Source: Mermis nigrescens (taxonomy: Eukaryota; Nematoda; Enoplea; Mermithida; Mermithidae). From it: DNA of 64,000 bases. The translations under genes and the position numbers were made by a program. This document shows positions 1-11,759 of this stretch, piece after piece. The stretch is taken from assembly GCA_036768485.1 (NCBI GenBank), contig JAVLUZ010000508.1:806001-870000 (forward strand), given 5' to 3'. The notes under the pieces were generated by a model. That model saw nothing but the letters and a program-made list of their open reading frames with translations, did not search any database and was not told the origin of the DNA. Positions within the stretch are counted from its first letter, which is position 1. Every line of letters begins with the position of its first letter.

Positions 1-478
1 GAAAGGCAGATATAGAAATGCAGCATGCTATTAATATGAAAGAAACAAAAAGGACGCGTGAAATAGCACAAGTGTACCTAAAAAAATTATATTATGGGAG
101 ATTACATGTTTTAGACGTAAAAGTCTAAATGAAACAGTAAAAATAGGCAGAATTATAAATAGAAAACTTTATAAAAAATAAAAGAAAGTACAAAAATCCA
201 ACATAAAAAAATCATATAAACAAACTATGTCATCAGAGAGGAACTACGTTGCGGATTTTTAATTTTTAATTTTTTAATAATTTTTAATTTTTTAACATTT
301 TTAATGTCCGTTGTTACTGCATTATGTCGGTTTTAATTACAAAAAGTAAAATTGTCAATCCGGTCTTTAATTTTGTACGGCTTTTGATCATTTTTGACAC
401 AATTTTTGGCGTTTTTTCATCAAATGGAATAAGAAATGACATCATTGTTGGTTTTGTGCTAAAAAATTGATGCAGAGG
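1..478. other. AT-rich stretch without a recognisable gene
   Basis: Very AT-rich sequence with runs such as TTTTTAATTTTTTAA near 257-300. I see no coding similarity on either strand and no repeat shared with the rest of the window. Confidence 0.6.
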
Positions 479-486
479 GTGGACCT

Positions 487-749
487 TACACCTGGGCGTG
501 GGGGGTTTGGGGGTATGCACCCTCCCAGAAACTAAAATACCCCCCCCAGAAATCAAAATAACCCCCCCCCCAGAATTCAATTTTTGAGAATTTTTTGCGT
601 TTTTTTCGCAATTTTTTGATGCCAATGGATAGTACTTGATGAGAAACGTCGAACAATGGTGTTTTTATCGTCATACCACCATTTTTAAGGTCATTTTTTG
701 ACCTTCGAAAAATCTTGCACCCCCAGAATTTTCTTGCTGCCCACGTATG
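487..749 (+). mobile_element. MITE copy 1 (CACACCTGGGC family)
   Basis: Reference-type copy of the window's dominant MITE. The left end TACACCTGGGC and right end GCCCACGTATG are imperfect inverted repeats. The 8-bp duplication GTGGACCT flanks it exactly (479-486 and 750-757). Inside are a left block of C-runs joined by AGAAAYCAAAATA, a conserved middle including GATGCCAATGGATAG and GAGAAACGTCGAA, and a right C-run before AGAATTTTCTTGCTG. There is no coding capacity. The 8-bp duplication and terminal CA suggest mobilisation by a hAT transposase (inference). Confidence 0.93.
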
Positions 750-757
750 GTGGACCT

Positions 758-1984
758 ACATACTTTTTTACTGCTAGCTTAAAATTGACTAATGGTACCT
801 TTTTGTCCGTCTGACCTATAGGGGATAATATTCTACTTATGCTCCCTAGCGTAGGTGCGTGAGGTCAAACTTTCAGGAGATTGAAAACCAAAAATCGGTA
901 GATACATAGCTAGTAAATGTTTATTAAAAATAGTTTTATAGCCTTTTGGGCACAGAAAATATGCTATATAACCTTTTTGGACTAAAAATAGCTATTTAGT
1001 TCTTCTGTGAATCGAGAAAATAGCTAAATTTCCGTTTAAACCTCAGAAAAGACAATTGCATAGCATTTATGAACTTAAAAAAGACTATATAGCTAGTTTT
1101 CTGAATTCAAGAAGGCTATATAGCTAATTTTCTGAGCCCAAAAGTCTATATAGCAATGTTTTCCGGCCAAAATAGCTGTTTATTTATCAGGTTTTTAAAG
1201 TTCAGGGGGAGTAATACCCCCATTCCCCCTTATCCCCATGCTCTTGTAAGCTCCCTAGGTACATCCAAGTGTTCCGTCTATCGTTTTAACGCGTATGCAC
1301 ATGTAAATTCAAGATGGTTCATTTAAAAATCTGGTCATTTGAAGCTCTATTTTCGGTATGGTTGCTCGTTTGCTATTGTTTTGAATCCGTTAATAACTTT
1401 ATAGCGTACGGGATTGCCAGCTGATGTTAACCTATCAACAGACGAGAGGCTGTTACTTAGCTGCACCCTATGTCGACGAGTATGGAGAGACTGACACTGG
1501 CCTGAAAAGGGGTAACAAAACGAACCCTTACCTGCTCTTTCTCTGAGTGCAATTTTTCTATCTTTAGGTAACCCGCTTCATTTGGACGAAAGTATGTTGC
1601 GAAAATTGAACACCATCTGGTTCCACCAGACTATTCCCAACACCGTGGCCAGCAAATTGGAAATGACAGCTGGTGCAACGCCCTTTCTCAATCTTATCGA
1701 GTGGCAACATCTGTGAAACTTTATTTCATTTTGTTCTTATCTGCGCTCTAGTGCAATCTTTGGTTGCGTTCATTGTACAGATAGTGCTTATGAACTTTAT
1801 TCTCACCCCTATTTTATTGCTGTGAGCCTTCTAAATTTGGCTGGCTTGTAACGGACTTCTGCCCAATTATTCTAATCTGTGTGCTAAGTCTTGAAGTCAC
1901 AACTTTTATTCAGTCGCATTTCAATAAACTAAAGACTGCAACTTTATTGAGGCTGCAGGCTGAAGGACGTTTCTAATGCTAGCA
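758..1984. other. Non-coding stretch between MITE 1 and the Polinton
   Basis: No gene is recognised. The only structure seen is the degenerate tandem array at about 945-1170. The remainder is unremarkable mixed sequence. Confidence 0.5.
945..1170. repeat. Degenerate tandem repeat built on TATAGCTA
   Basis: About five to six diverged units of roughly 40-45 bases. Each carries a variant of CTATATAGCTA followed by TTTTCTGA and a purine-rich AAAAG stretch. The units differ by many substitutions, so the array is old. There is no coding potential. Confidence 0.65.
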
Positions 1985-2620
1985 GATAGGTGTGCATAGA
2001 GACCCCCTTATATGCATTTCCCAGGGCACCACTATGTTATAACATGTGAAAAAGTCGGCCTATCTTTATACACGGTAAGTACCACTTTTCTGCTGTCTAC
2101 AAGCACCAGGAAGTCGGATGGACCGGGAATGAAGGACCGGGAAGTCGAAGGACCGAAGCAAGGACCTGGAAGTCAAACAGAGCAGCACGCACTTTTTGTG
2201 TCAGTTCAGCCGTATTATGTGTCTGGCACAAACCAGTTTACTATAAGTTTTCAGCAGCAGCAGAGGCCTAGTAGTACATGGTACCTGGATGGCAACGTTT
2301 AAAAGATAGACAATGGTTAAAGTATAGTAAATGGTTAAGATACAATGTTAAGGATATACAGTGTTTAAGATAGGATATATTGAGGAGTGGGAGGAGCCAA
2401 AATTTGCACAAAGCGTCAGGCTTAAGATTTAACAAGAGATTAAAACTTGAACTGAGTAAGAACCTAGCTGAGCTAGGTGTAAACAATGCATAGTACTTCC
2501 GGGCCACTCCTTATTATGTGTCTTTAATGGGAGAAGGTAATTTAAAAGTAGCAGGGGTCTGCTCTAGCTACCCTGCCACATGGGCTTAAATATGCTAAAC
2601 ACGTTTAGATGTGTTCATAA
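1985..2620 (+). repeat. Polinton left terminal inverted repeat
   Basis: Pairs in reverse complement with the right end. Shared landmarks in order: CTATGTTATAAC, GTGAAAAAGTCG, a purine-rich mini-array on GGACCGGGAAGT, TTTTCAGCAGCAGCAG, a run of AATGGTTAAGGATA-like units, GGAGTGGRAGG, and CCACATGGGCTTAAATATGC at the inner edge. A 96-codon open frame inside is a by-product of the GGACCGGGAAG array, not a gene. Confidence 0.8.
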
Positions 2621-2846
2621 TGTCTATAAATCTGAATTTTCTTTTGCAAAGTTTATAAATATGAACTTTTTCACCAAAAGTTTATAATTAATTTTCTAAC
2701 AAAGTTTATAAAGTCTTCTTACAAAAATATATAAATTTTTATCTGTATTCATAAATAGTGTCAAGAACTATGGCAAATATTGTCGAATCTTCTGTGAGAT
2801 CTTGGTGTCAGAGGGCTGATTATAGGCCTCCGCTCGGCAGACGTCA

Positions 2847-3056
2847 GTGATCTTTTTGATACTGGTTCAAACCACTGCTTCCAAAGTGCAGCCAGTGCAC
2901 TTGTACTGTATGTGTAATAAATTGTTTACACGTCAAAGCAGGCTACCAGAGCATGAGAGTTCTGCCCATTTAGAAACTGAATTAAATGTCTCCAGCTTCT
3001 TCGGGGGCACCTATAATCACTTTGAGATTAGAAACACACACGTAAAATGTATGTAG
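2847..3056 (+). pseudogene. C2H2-like zinc finger fragment, probable N-terminus of the Polinton PolB
   Basis: A 69-codon open frame contains LYCMCNKLFTRQSRLPEHE followed by two residues and His, a C2H2-like finger (C-x-C spacing, then H-x4-H). Zinc-binding segments occur near the N-terminus of several Polinton polymerases, and this lies just upstream of PolB-like sequence in the same orientation. Assignment to PolB is inferred from position. It could instead be an unrelated finger. Confidence 0.4.
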
Positions 3057-3119
3057 ATGTTGTGACCAAACATTTGAGTCAAATGGAGGATTTATTTTCT
3101 CACACACATTTAGAGATGT

Positions 3120-6100
3120 TTTAAAAGTAAGACCTAATAACCCCATCATTCGGCAATTGAGAGAGCCAGGCCAGTTAAAATTAATTCTGAGGACAAGCTT
3201 TCTTCAGAGGGATTTGTCCGACCACCTGAGGATATCTGGGAGGCAGCCGCAGATATTGGCGACCATTCAACCACAAAAGTGTGAGCGATGTGCTCGATCA
3301 TGCATACAATTATAGATGGGGAAGGTACTTACTTAGGATATGCTATGACATTTTACAAAACAAAAATGTAGCTTTTTGAGTAGATGCAGCATTAGGCTAA
3401 GTTTTTAAAAATCGGGAAACTGGGTTTTCTGCATCATTGGTACGCATGTCAAAACAACTTCACTTTCTAGGAACCCCTATTTAATAACAAAATGAACATA
3501 CAAGGCTTGTTAAAAACTGGAGCTTGTTAGATGTTGAGAGAAATTTAGTCACCAGATACAAAATGGGGACTACAGGCTATAACCAACGTCAGAATTGTAA
3601 CGCCTCAAACGAATTTTGTGAGTGGTTGCACAAGATGTAGAACTGACAGAAAAATGGTTGCCTATAAGACATACTCTACATGACTCAAGATCATAAAGAC
3701 ATGTTTTAAAGACAATCTCTGCTTCCGCTGTTTGTCACAATGCATTTTTGGAAATTTTGAGCCACATAATGTTTATCAACTTTTCGTTCAATAATAAAAG
3801 AAAAAGGATCACCGAACTGTTGCAGCCATTGGTGTGCCATACACATACTCTAGATGTTTGAAAATTGTTTCAGACATTCAGTGTTTTCATATAGATGCAT
3901 ACAATAAGTTGCCTGTTGGAAGAATGAAGAATGTATGAAAACTATTAAATCTTGACATTTCTTACACTTATTCAGACAAGCGCTGTTTCAAAAGGAAAAT
4001 TAATGACCACGCTAAAATCATTGTGACATGGTAAAACCAAACATAAAATTCTATGGATATTTCAGCTAAAGAAAACAGTTTACATGAATATGAACAGCAT
4101 ATTCCCAAGAGCAACAATTCTTGCCCTCTTCTTGTGCTTACTTCACTTTGAAGCTCTTTGATTAAAGAGTGTGTAGAAAGCTCAAATAAATTACATTGAA
4201 AACAGCACTAGCTCATCTTCTTGTGCGGGACACACAAACGTCCCTTAGTTTTCACCCGCAATGTTTTGTAACCAACAATCCTGATCAGCTTAATACAACT
4301 ACTAACTCATCTTGAAAACAAACAAACAAAGTTCCATTTCAAGCAAACAAACTTTTACCATTGAATTTGAAGGAAAAACAATATGCTAAAACTGGTAACA
4401 TAAGGAAAGGAGTAAGAGTTTACACAAGAGCTTCAAAAAGGTCTCCATTAAAACCACTATCCTGAAGCAGGCTATTTAAATACTGCAACGAAATCATTCA
4501 AAACTGGTCTACCCACACACAGACACACACACACACACACACCACCTCAAATCCCAACTACGTGTGTGTGTTTATCTCACACACACATCACAAAAGCTAT
4601 CTTACAATGAATCAATGAATGCCTTCTGTTACACACACTTCTGCCCTCAAGATATCATTACTGGTTCTGTCTGTTTAAAGGCCATGAAGACGTTTACTAC
4701 CAACGAAGTGGAAATTTCCTGGTGAATATTTTGAAGATGCATCTAAAAAATTATCTGATATTAATAGTCCATTCACCATGACGTTCTCTGAGAATTCCTT
4801 ATTATATCATGTTTGTTTATATCACATACTATTTGCAAGTAAGAGGGTCACCTTGGAAAAGGTGATCTTCTGTCTCATACCACCAGTGTCATGTACATGC
4901 TGATAAAACATCCATTTCTGATTTATTCATCTTCATGAATTTATTCATTGGTATCAAATATGGTGCTGAAAAAATTTTTCAACAATTTGGGGGTGATGAT
5001 TTTCCTGGGGGTAGATGGCTTTGGGGATGCATACCCCCAACTCCCTCATGCCTAGGGGATGAGGAAGTGCACTACACATTGGCAACAGTGAGACATGATA
5101 AATTTTTGAAGATTATCTCATGTTTTATAACACATGAGATACAGTCTGAATGCTAAAATGTCTGCGGCCACTTATTAATGATTTCAATAGATATTTTAGG
5201 GAAGTGAATACACATTTACTGAGCGCTACCTTTTCAAAGCATTTTGGGAAATGTAATTAATATCTGAAAATTAAATAAATTTATATATTTTAAGATATAT
5301 CTAGGCGTGTGGTTGGTCATGTATGATCAGACTATGTAATAGAAGACAAATATCACACACTCTGTCAAAATTTTCCAGGAATATTCTAATTTAATGCCTT
5401 ATACCTGTGGGCGTAGCTCAGACACGCTAACTGGTTATCAGATTATTAAAGGAGAAAAAAGAATAAATTTCATAAGGTTAAGCTTCTAAACCAATATCTA
5501 GGAATATTTTGAATAAGAGAGTCATAGACAGGACATCACATTCAACATTGTGGTAATGATAAGGAAAACTAGAAAATTCTGCCTGCTTACCTGTTGACGG
5601 ATTTTGTGCAGACACACATATAGTGTATGAATTTTATGGTTGTTACCATTGTCAAGTCAATGCGTCTGGCAGGAGCCAAAGAAATAATAAAAAGGATCCT
5701 GAAGAAGCCTTTCATGGATTCAAACAAAAGAAGCCTATTCATGGATTCAACAAAAGAAGCCGAGAAGATCAATAGGCTATGATTTGTGAATATATGGGAG
5801 TGCAAGGGCACTCCACTTGTGAAGAGTATTTGAAAAACCTCGACCACCAGGGAAATTTCATGCAAAAACTTGGGTTAGTGAAGAAATGACCCAATCAATT
5901 TTAGATGGTTCTGTCTTTGGATTTACAAAGTTAATATTTGCACCTTGAAGATTTGAAGTTCACAATAATTTTCCCCACTATGTACACAGATTAGCAGAGA
6001 GGATATAAGTCTTCTGATGAAAGAATATGCGGAGAAGAATGGTTTGCTGAAAAAGCCCGCAAAACCTAATTTGTTAGTTATTTTGTGTTATATTTTTCAG

Positions 6101-6995
6101 AAAACATTTTGAAAGTATCAACAGCGGACTGTACTTGAGAAAATTTAGAGGTTGCTAAGAAAAGGACAAGTCAAGACCTTTGAAAATTTCAGAGACAAGT
6201 GTCACGAAACATAGACAAGAAGGTGATGCAGATCCAGAATTGGCCATGATTACAATGTCAAACTGTTGGGCAATACAGGATATGGCAAAACCTTAACAAA
6301 TGAGGAACAACATGTGGATGTGCTTTATGCTGATTGCTTGGTGGAAAGCAGCTGAAGTGAGCTTGAGCCCATATGTGAAAAAGGTGAAATTAATAAGCAA
6401 CCAACTGTTGTGAAGTGCACATGCTCAAGAAGGAAATTGTTTTAGATTTGCCTATAGTTGTTGGACTCCTCAGCTCCATAATTGGGCAAAAATCCGAATG
6501 TTAGAGTTCTTTTATGCTGTGCTGCTGAAATATTTTGATATTTCGGATACTAGAAAAGGGAAGAGATGACACAGACAGCACATATTTACTTGTCTGCAGA
6601 AAATCTATTAGATTTTAGTAAACCTAACTTTGAAGGGTGAATTTGAGGAAGTGTATAAAAAGTAGTTTGTAACATCAAAAATAAAACAAACTCCTGGTCT
6701 GTTGAAAGAGGAGTTTTGATGAACAGCTATGTGCTGTTTACTGCAGCAGTATTGCTGTTGACATCTTAAGCAAAAACATGAAAATCACATAAAGATTAAA
6801 TGAAGAAAGTAAACTGCTGTCTTGATCAGCATACTGTGTTGGATTCTCATAGCTAGCCATGAGGAACATAGGATTCAGGATGAAACTGGATAATCACATG
6901 TGGACATACATCCAGAAGGTAGGACTGTCAGGCCTGAAGAACAAGTAAAAGAAAAGTACTCTTGATGGTATTTGACATTCCACTAGACATATGAA
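3120..6995 (+). pseudogene. polB: Protein-primed DNA polymerase B of the Polinton (pseudogene)
   Basis: Replicative polymerase remnant of the element. The C-terminal third is clear: SREDI...EYAEKNGLLKKP at about 5993-6075, motif B-like GNTGYGKTLTN near 6269, motif C DTDS at 6568-6579, and LSAENLL and GLLKEEF-type stretches to about 6995. These match the PolB lineage whose palm reads N-T/S-G-Y-G-K. Upstream, a block at about 3120-3270 (VRPNNPIIRQLREPGQLKL and on) resembles the N-terminal region of the same polymerases but with less certainty. Between about 3.4 and 5.8 kb I could not locate the exonuclease motifs. Many stops and frameshifts are present. The lineage differs from the PolB at 40.3-44.2 kb. 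Confidence 0.72.
4518..4542. repeat. (CA)n microsatellite
   Basis: A short CA dinucleotide run with one GA interruption, inside the eroded PolB region. Confidence 0.9.
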
Positions 6996-7174
6996 ACCAT
7001 AGTACTGGTTTGTAAATTTTGATTTTTCAGTGTTTTTTTTTCTCTTTGCTGTAGCGTAGGAGCCATCCTCTGAACTGGCACGTTGTTAGTTCTAGTTACG
7101 ATTAAATATATTACTGAAAATATGACCCACCATTGTGTCAACCTTCATGGTATGGGTCGACACAATTCAATGGG

Positions 7175-7425
7175 TACAACATTTTTTGTAAAGTTCGGAA
7201 ACATTTTTTGTAAAGTTGAACATTTTGTAAAGTTTCAAACATTTGGTAAAGTTTGAACATTTTTTGTAAAGTTTGGAACACATTTTACATGTTATAACAT
7301 AGGAAGTTTGTAAAGTTTGGAACATTTTTTGTAAAGTTTGGAATATTTTTGTAAAGTTTGGGACATTTTTAAAAGTTTTGAAACATTTTTGTAAAGTTTG
7401 GAACATTTTTGTAAACTATAAATAT
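7175..7425. repeat. Tandem array of a 20-21-base unit (TTTGTAAAGTTTGGAACATT)
   Basis: About a dozen head-to-tail units between PolB and integrase. The core GTAAAGTTTGGAACATTTTT varies in T-run length, and one interruption carries ACATGTTATAACATAGG. Units of near-identical design recur in the palindrome arms at 44.8-45.2 and 46.7-47.35 kb, so this is either a mobile satellite or a convergent T-rich repeat. The lysine/phenylalanine-rich frame on the minus strand is an artefact of the array. Confidence 0.85.
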
Positions 7426-7449
7426 TGGTGCAAGTACAAGTAGATTATA

Positions 7450-8550
7450 AAATGGATAGTATTAAACAGCAGTGGATCAATGTAAAAAATGCCGTCATGC
7501 CAGGAGAAAATAAGTTGCAGCTAGTATCAAAGAAATGACCAAAACTGATAAAATCCTTTTTAATCAATTCACTCATATCAGTTACATAAACCTATTCAAA
7601 ATGGTTTCCATGCCAACAACTATTGTAGCTGGGCCAAATATATTGTGGGATGGGGATTTTGTTGACTTGAGAGACAGAATAGGAATTTCAGGAATTGTTA
7701 TATTTTAATGGTTGTGGATGTGTTCTCCCGCAAGGCCTATGGACAGGCAATGACAAATAAAAGTGCAAAATCCACATCACGTAGCCTTTTCAAAAATTCT
7801 GCAACAAGTTGGAGAAACTGTATACAATTCATAAGTGATTGCAGTAATGAATTTAAAGGCTAGTTCAATAGCTTACTAAAGTCACACCAATAAATCATAT
7901 ACTAACAAGCAGCCCTGAAATAAAAAGTCAATTTTGTCAAACGTTTTCATAGAACATTTTTGAGATAAATTGATGAAATTCATGACCTATTATTCAAACG
8001 ATAGAACTGGACTAGAGTATACCAAAATATTATTGAAAGTTATAACAACACTTTAATAGAAGTCTTAACAATATACCCCAAAATGATGTGAACTCTGAGA
8101 ATATTGGGGAATTATTAGCCTTCATGTTAAGAAAGGAAAATAAAATGTGATGCAGAGCAGCCATTGAATATTAGTGAGATAGTAAAGTGAATAACAACAC
8201 TGAAGAAAAGCTTCACAAAAGAAAGCAAACATACATACACTGATGAGTTATTTTGAATTAAGGGAGGTATCAAACAGTTGTCCCAAAACGTATAAATTAG
8301 AGGATCTCTTGGGTGAACCAATAACAGGCGCCTTCTATGCAAAAGAGCTACAGGTGGCTGAACCTAATGCTGAGCAACACAAAAGAATACATAAAGCTAT
8401 AAATAAGGGCAAAGGCGAGTATAAAGTATGTTTTAAAAACTGCCCAAAGAAATTTGATACCATTTTAACAAAAGCAGAATTGAAATTTTATGAACAACCA
8501 AAGCATTATGTATCATCCTTTCGCTTGTATTGTTTCTGGTCCCACAAAAC
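7450..8550 (+). pseudogene. int: Polinton integrase (retroviral-type, RNase H fold), pseudogene
   Basis: Inserts Polinton DNA into the host chromosome. Visible in order: a possible start MDSIKQQW at about 7452, a core strand with DVFSRKAYGQAM at about 7717, SDCSNEFKG at about 7840, a VKRFHRTF block at about 7940 (families normally have VERF, so the third catalytic acid reads Lys here), and SYNNTLIEVL at about 8045. The C-terminal module is the best preserved: an open frame from 8243 with CPKTYKLEDLLGEPITGAFY, then a chromo-like segment ending near KKFDTILTKAEL. At least four frame breaks separate these blocks. Confidence is high for identity and low for exact edges. Confidence 0.82.
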
Positions 8551-9110
8551 GTGAAAACAACATTTGTTAAGCAACTTATTGAAAATAGAGAGAATAATTA
8601 ATACCAAAATTGAAAGAATCTATTGGTTTTATAGTGAAGAAAAGCGTCTGTACTATAAGATGAAAATGTAATTTCTAATAAAGGCTTGCCAGATTTTAGC
8701 ATCCTCAAAGAAAAGGGCATGTAGCCCAGCTGATAGTTCTCGATGACCTAATGCATGAAAGTAGAGGAAATCGTGAAATTATACATAATATTCACTCGTG
8801 GTTGTCATCATTGTAACATTAAAGTATTATACAAATTGTGCAAAATCTATTTTATATTGGCCTTCGTACCTCACATATCAATCCTGATTTATATTGTTTT
8901 GTTCAAAAACCCAGCAGATCAGCTAAAAATCACATATTTTATCTGGCCATTTATACCCTAGTAATACAAAATACTTTGAAGGTATGTTGATGCCACCTCC
9001 AGGCCACACGGGTACTTGTTCATTGATCTGACACAAAATGATGATTTACACAGGTTGAAACTGGCAGTTTTGAGCAAACACCCTATTGTGTATGCCAAAA
9101 ACTATTAATA
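8500..9110 (+). pseudogene. Polinton packaging ATPase (A32/FtsK-HerA type), pseudogene
   Basis: Genome-packaging motor of the virion. A Walker A region (VSGPT-K, then a frameshift, then TTFVKQL) lies at about 8530-8575. Walker B LIVLDDLMHESRGN is at about 8730-8775, followed by the frame with FTRGCHHCNI and, after another shift, LFKNPADQL near 8905 and a C-terminal block with LSKHPIVYMPK near 9070-9105. Order and spacing match the family's usual 200-odd codons. It directly follows the integrase, as in other Polintons. Confidence 0.8.
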
Positions 9111-9179
9111 TGCATAATGATCTATTTGAAAATTACAAAAATGGCTCCTCAAAGACTAAAACAAAACATTAGTTGTCTA

Positions 9180-9480
9180 CATTTGTTAAGTATCGCAAGA
9201 AACCCTAACGCGATGCGGTTATAAATAATGCTAGTAAAGACAAATCCTATGTATTTGCGGAGTTGTGCAAACAATTAAACAGTAACATTCCTTTTACTGA
9301 CAAATTCAAATACAAAAATTAAAAGATTTCAAAACGAAATTTGATTAACAGTAAAAATAGGCGCTCAAAAACTAGGCTGAAAAAGATTTAATTATACAGA
9401 ACGGTGGTTTTTTAATTTTTTTCATTGATGCCTATTCTATCAGTTGTAGGTAGTTTACTAGCAGAAGCGATAATAGGCAA
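9180..9480 (+). pseudogene. Small Polinton virion protein remnant (GGFL-type)
   Basis: Short frame blocks: ARNPNAMRLINNASKDKSYVF, then ELCKQLNSNIPFTDKF, and after a break a basic stretch leading into a Gly-Gly-Phe-Leu hydrophobic tail around 9400-9470. Polintons encode a small basic protein of this kind, with a GGFL hydrophobic C-terminus, between ATPase and capsid genes. The precise function (DNA condensation or minor virion protein) is not established here. Confidence 0.5.
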
Positions 9481-9485
9481 GAAAT

Positions 9486-10042
9486 GAATCACACAGAAAA
9501 AATAGTACTAGTGCCAGCAGATATTGCTGAAACAAGTAAACCACTAGATTAAGTATTAAACGCCCTGATAGGGAGATGTACAAAGATTTTAAGCGACAAG
9601 CATTCATCATCAGGCTTGAAAATGATAAAAGTATAACCAAATTTTGAGCAAGTTTACTGACAGAACAGCGTAAGAAACCACATGAGCTAACTATTCTAGG
9701 TTCACACAAATTGGTTTGAAGCAAAGAAATTGAGAGCTGTGTATTCCAAAACCCTACAGCCAAATGCAAAAACTGCTATTACAGCATATTAATGATGATC
9801 CTAGTATAGACATTGGACCCTTGGGTGAGATTGTGATCAATGGTCAGAAAATATGGATCAAATATTCTTTGGATTTGGTTCACAATTTCACACGTGATCG
9901 TGGGAAACCGTACCCGCTGCAATTGGTGCAAAAAGAGTTGGCTAGGCCCTTCAGCATTCAAATGCACCCCTTGAGAGAGATAGGGGTTAATAAGAAACAG
10001 AAAAGCGCAGTGGCATCTGAAGGCGACTTTTTCCTGGGATGA
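9486..10042 (+). pseudogene. Second small Polinton protein remnant
   Basis: Begins with MNHTEKIVLVPADI at 9486, continues with a charged segment (LDREMYK-like, about 9565), and has an intact C-terminal frame from 9764 with GPLGEIVINGQKI, then LVHNFTRDRG. The 'GE-ii-nG-kI ... LV-d' signature is a recurrent Polinton protein of unknown structure. Several stops interrupt the N-terminal half. Confidence 0.5.
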
Positions 10043-10079
10043 AGAAAATCTATAAATAGTAGAAACAAGTTTAAGCAAA

Positions 10080-10400
10080 AGAATAATACTATCAAAAGCA
10101 TGCACAATTCAATCCTGAAAACAGTGGCCTTTGCCAATATTACGCAGAACAAGCCTCACAAACAGGGTATGGCCTAGAAGGCTATAGAGGCGTACCATAC
10201 CAACGAGGTGATGGATGTGGAGTTTCTTCAAATCACTATTTAGGGATGGCTGTGCCTGTATTGGAGGTCTATTGGCAAAAGTGCAGGGAAACACGATTAG
10301 TGGCTGGTGGTAATATTTCATCAGATGTGGCGCAGGGAAAACCTTTATTTCAGTCTGCAAAGAACATTCCAAGCATGAGGCAGCGCAATTCTTAGATGAG
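10080..10400 (+). pseudogene. Gly-rich minor virion protein remnant (QRG-type)
   Basis: On + the frame reads GYGLEGYRGVPYQRGDGCG, then MAVPVLEV, and further on GGNISSDVAQGKP and SAKN. Polintons and adintoviruses carry a small protein with a QRG-G-G stretch, a hydrophobic segment and a D-V-x-G motif; it has been compared with adenovirus core or minor proteins. Identity is by motif order only. Confidence 0.5.
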
Positions 10401-10544
10401 TATCCAAGACCATGTCTGGTGAGGGGCTAGGCGTGCGCCAAAAGTCTATAACATAATAATGATGACGCATTTACAAACGACCTGAAAATGGCTCTAATAG
10501 ATGTAAAATCTATTCCAAGTACAAAAATCTGAACTCGATCTTTT

Positions 10545-11701
10545 CATTGTCCCTCCTACCCAAGCTTCTGTTAAAAGAGGGTTTTGGGATGCAGTGCAGC
10601 CTATGCACCCAATAACAAGTGAAGGTCCCTACGAATTCAGAATCCCACCCAATCCACACTATTTGCAAATGAGCAGAAGTTATATATACATGGCACTAAA
10701 AATTAAAACCAACACCTGCAGCAGGCGTGGCATACCTAATTATGCGCCAATCAACCTTATAGGCAAAACGTTTTTCAAGCAAGTCAAGTGTTTTCTAGGC
10801 GGCTGATTAGTGTTTGGACAGCCCGATTTATATTCATATAGGGCATATTTTGAAACTGAATTAAATTATGTTTTGATGCAAAATTGTCTCATCTTCAGTC
10901 TGTACTGTATTTTCACAAAGGTGGGGCTAATGTGAATGTTGACGATAATAAGGGTTCAAAGAACAAGCGTGCTCTTTAAAGATTCGAGTGTTGTAGAAGT
11001 ATCTGCGCTTACACTACTGACTTGTTCTCTCAAGACAGGTATTTCAATTTCTGCAGATTTTCACCTAGAATTACAATAGAAACAGTAATAATTTTTGTCA
11101 TACAGTGTTTTGAAGATATTCCACTAGAACTCAATGTTTTAGTAATGAAATTGTTTGTTCAAAGTAGAGGTGCTAGAGAGAAGTTTAGCGCTTGAGCAAA
11201 ACAATGATGGCATATACTGCTAAATACCCTTTAAGAAGAGTTGCCATGACAAATATGCACATTTCAAATCCATCCAGGAAATGCCCAATTTGCATTGTTT
11301 ACAAGCCAGCTGCCGAGATGTTTAGTACTTGTTTGTGTTGAGGGAAAAGCATTTCAAGGCACTTTGTCAAAATCGCTTACGAATTTTAACCCTTCTAGCA
11401 TTTAACATGTGAAAGTAATTGTGAGGCAAACTCATTCACTAAATGTGTCATTCAAGCAAAATAAGTTTATGTTGGAAGATTAATCAGATGTACGATGCGC
11501 TTGATATTGGACATAATAAGTAATTTTATCAGCAGAGACGAATTTAAAACGAGTCATTGTTTCTTTGTGTTCGACCTGACACCTTATGTGGATGATAGGC
11601 ATTGGGATCTAGTGCGTGAAGGAACAACAAGTATAAATGTCAAGTTTGCAGACGCTTTGCCTGATTCTGAGCAGGAAATTGTTTTATGCGCCATAAATTG
11701 A
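10545..11701 (+). pseudogene. Polinton jelly-roll capsid protein (F54H12.2-like), pseudogene
   Basis: Structural protein of the virion. Starts near PTQASVKRGFWDAV (about 10555) and continues with SEGPYEFRIPPNPHYLQMS, a Y-I-Y-M-A-L-K-I strand, APINLIGKTFF, then YSYRAYFETELNY (about 10835), HLQSVLYFHKGG, the KYPLRRVAM block near 11225, and a clean C-terminal frame (11495-11701) with SRDEFKTSHCFFVFDLTPYV and VKFADALP. This order matches the C. elegans F54H12.2/Polinton capsid family. I favour the major capsid (double jelly-roll) but cannot exclude the minor one. There are about six breaks, and length is close to normal. Confidence 0.78.
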
Positions 11702-11759
11702 TAATTTAATAATGATTGATAAAAAAAATGCAACACATTTCATGATTTAATGCTTAGCA

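Noticed and set aside
2012..2302. 96-codon frame in the left Polinton end
   Set aside because: Composed of the GGACCGGGAAGT mini-array; not kept open in the right-end copy.
4990..5060. Possible inverted MITE fragment (GGGGATGCATACCCCCAA)
   Set aside because: Only about 20 bases resemble the MITE and no conserved middle follows; too short to call.
5405..5460. Possible tRNA or SINE A-box (GGGCGTAGCTCAG)
   Set aside because: No B-box (GGTTCRANNCC) and no cloverleaf can be drawn downstream.
7175..7425. CRISPR-like array
   Set aside because: There are no unique spacers. Units are contiguous and degenerate, and the setting is eukaryotic.
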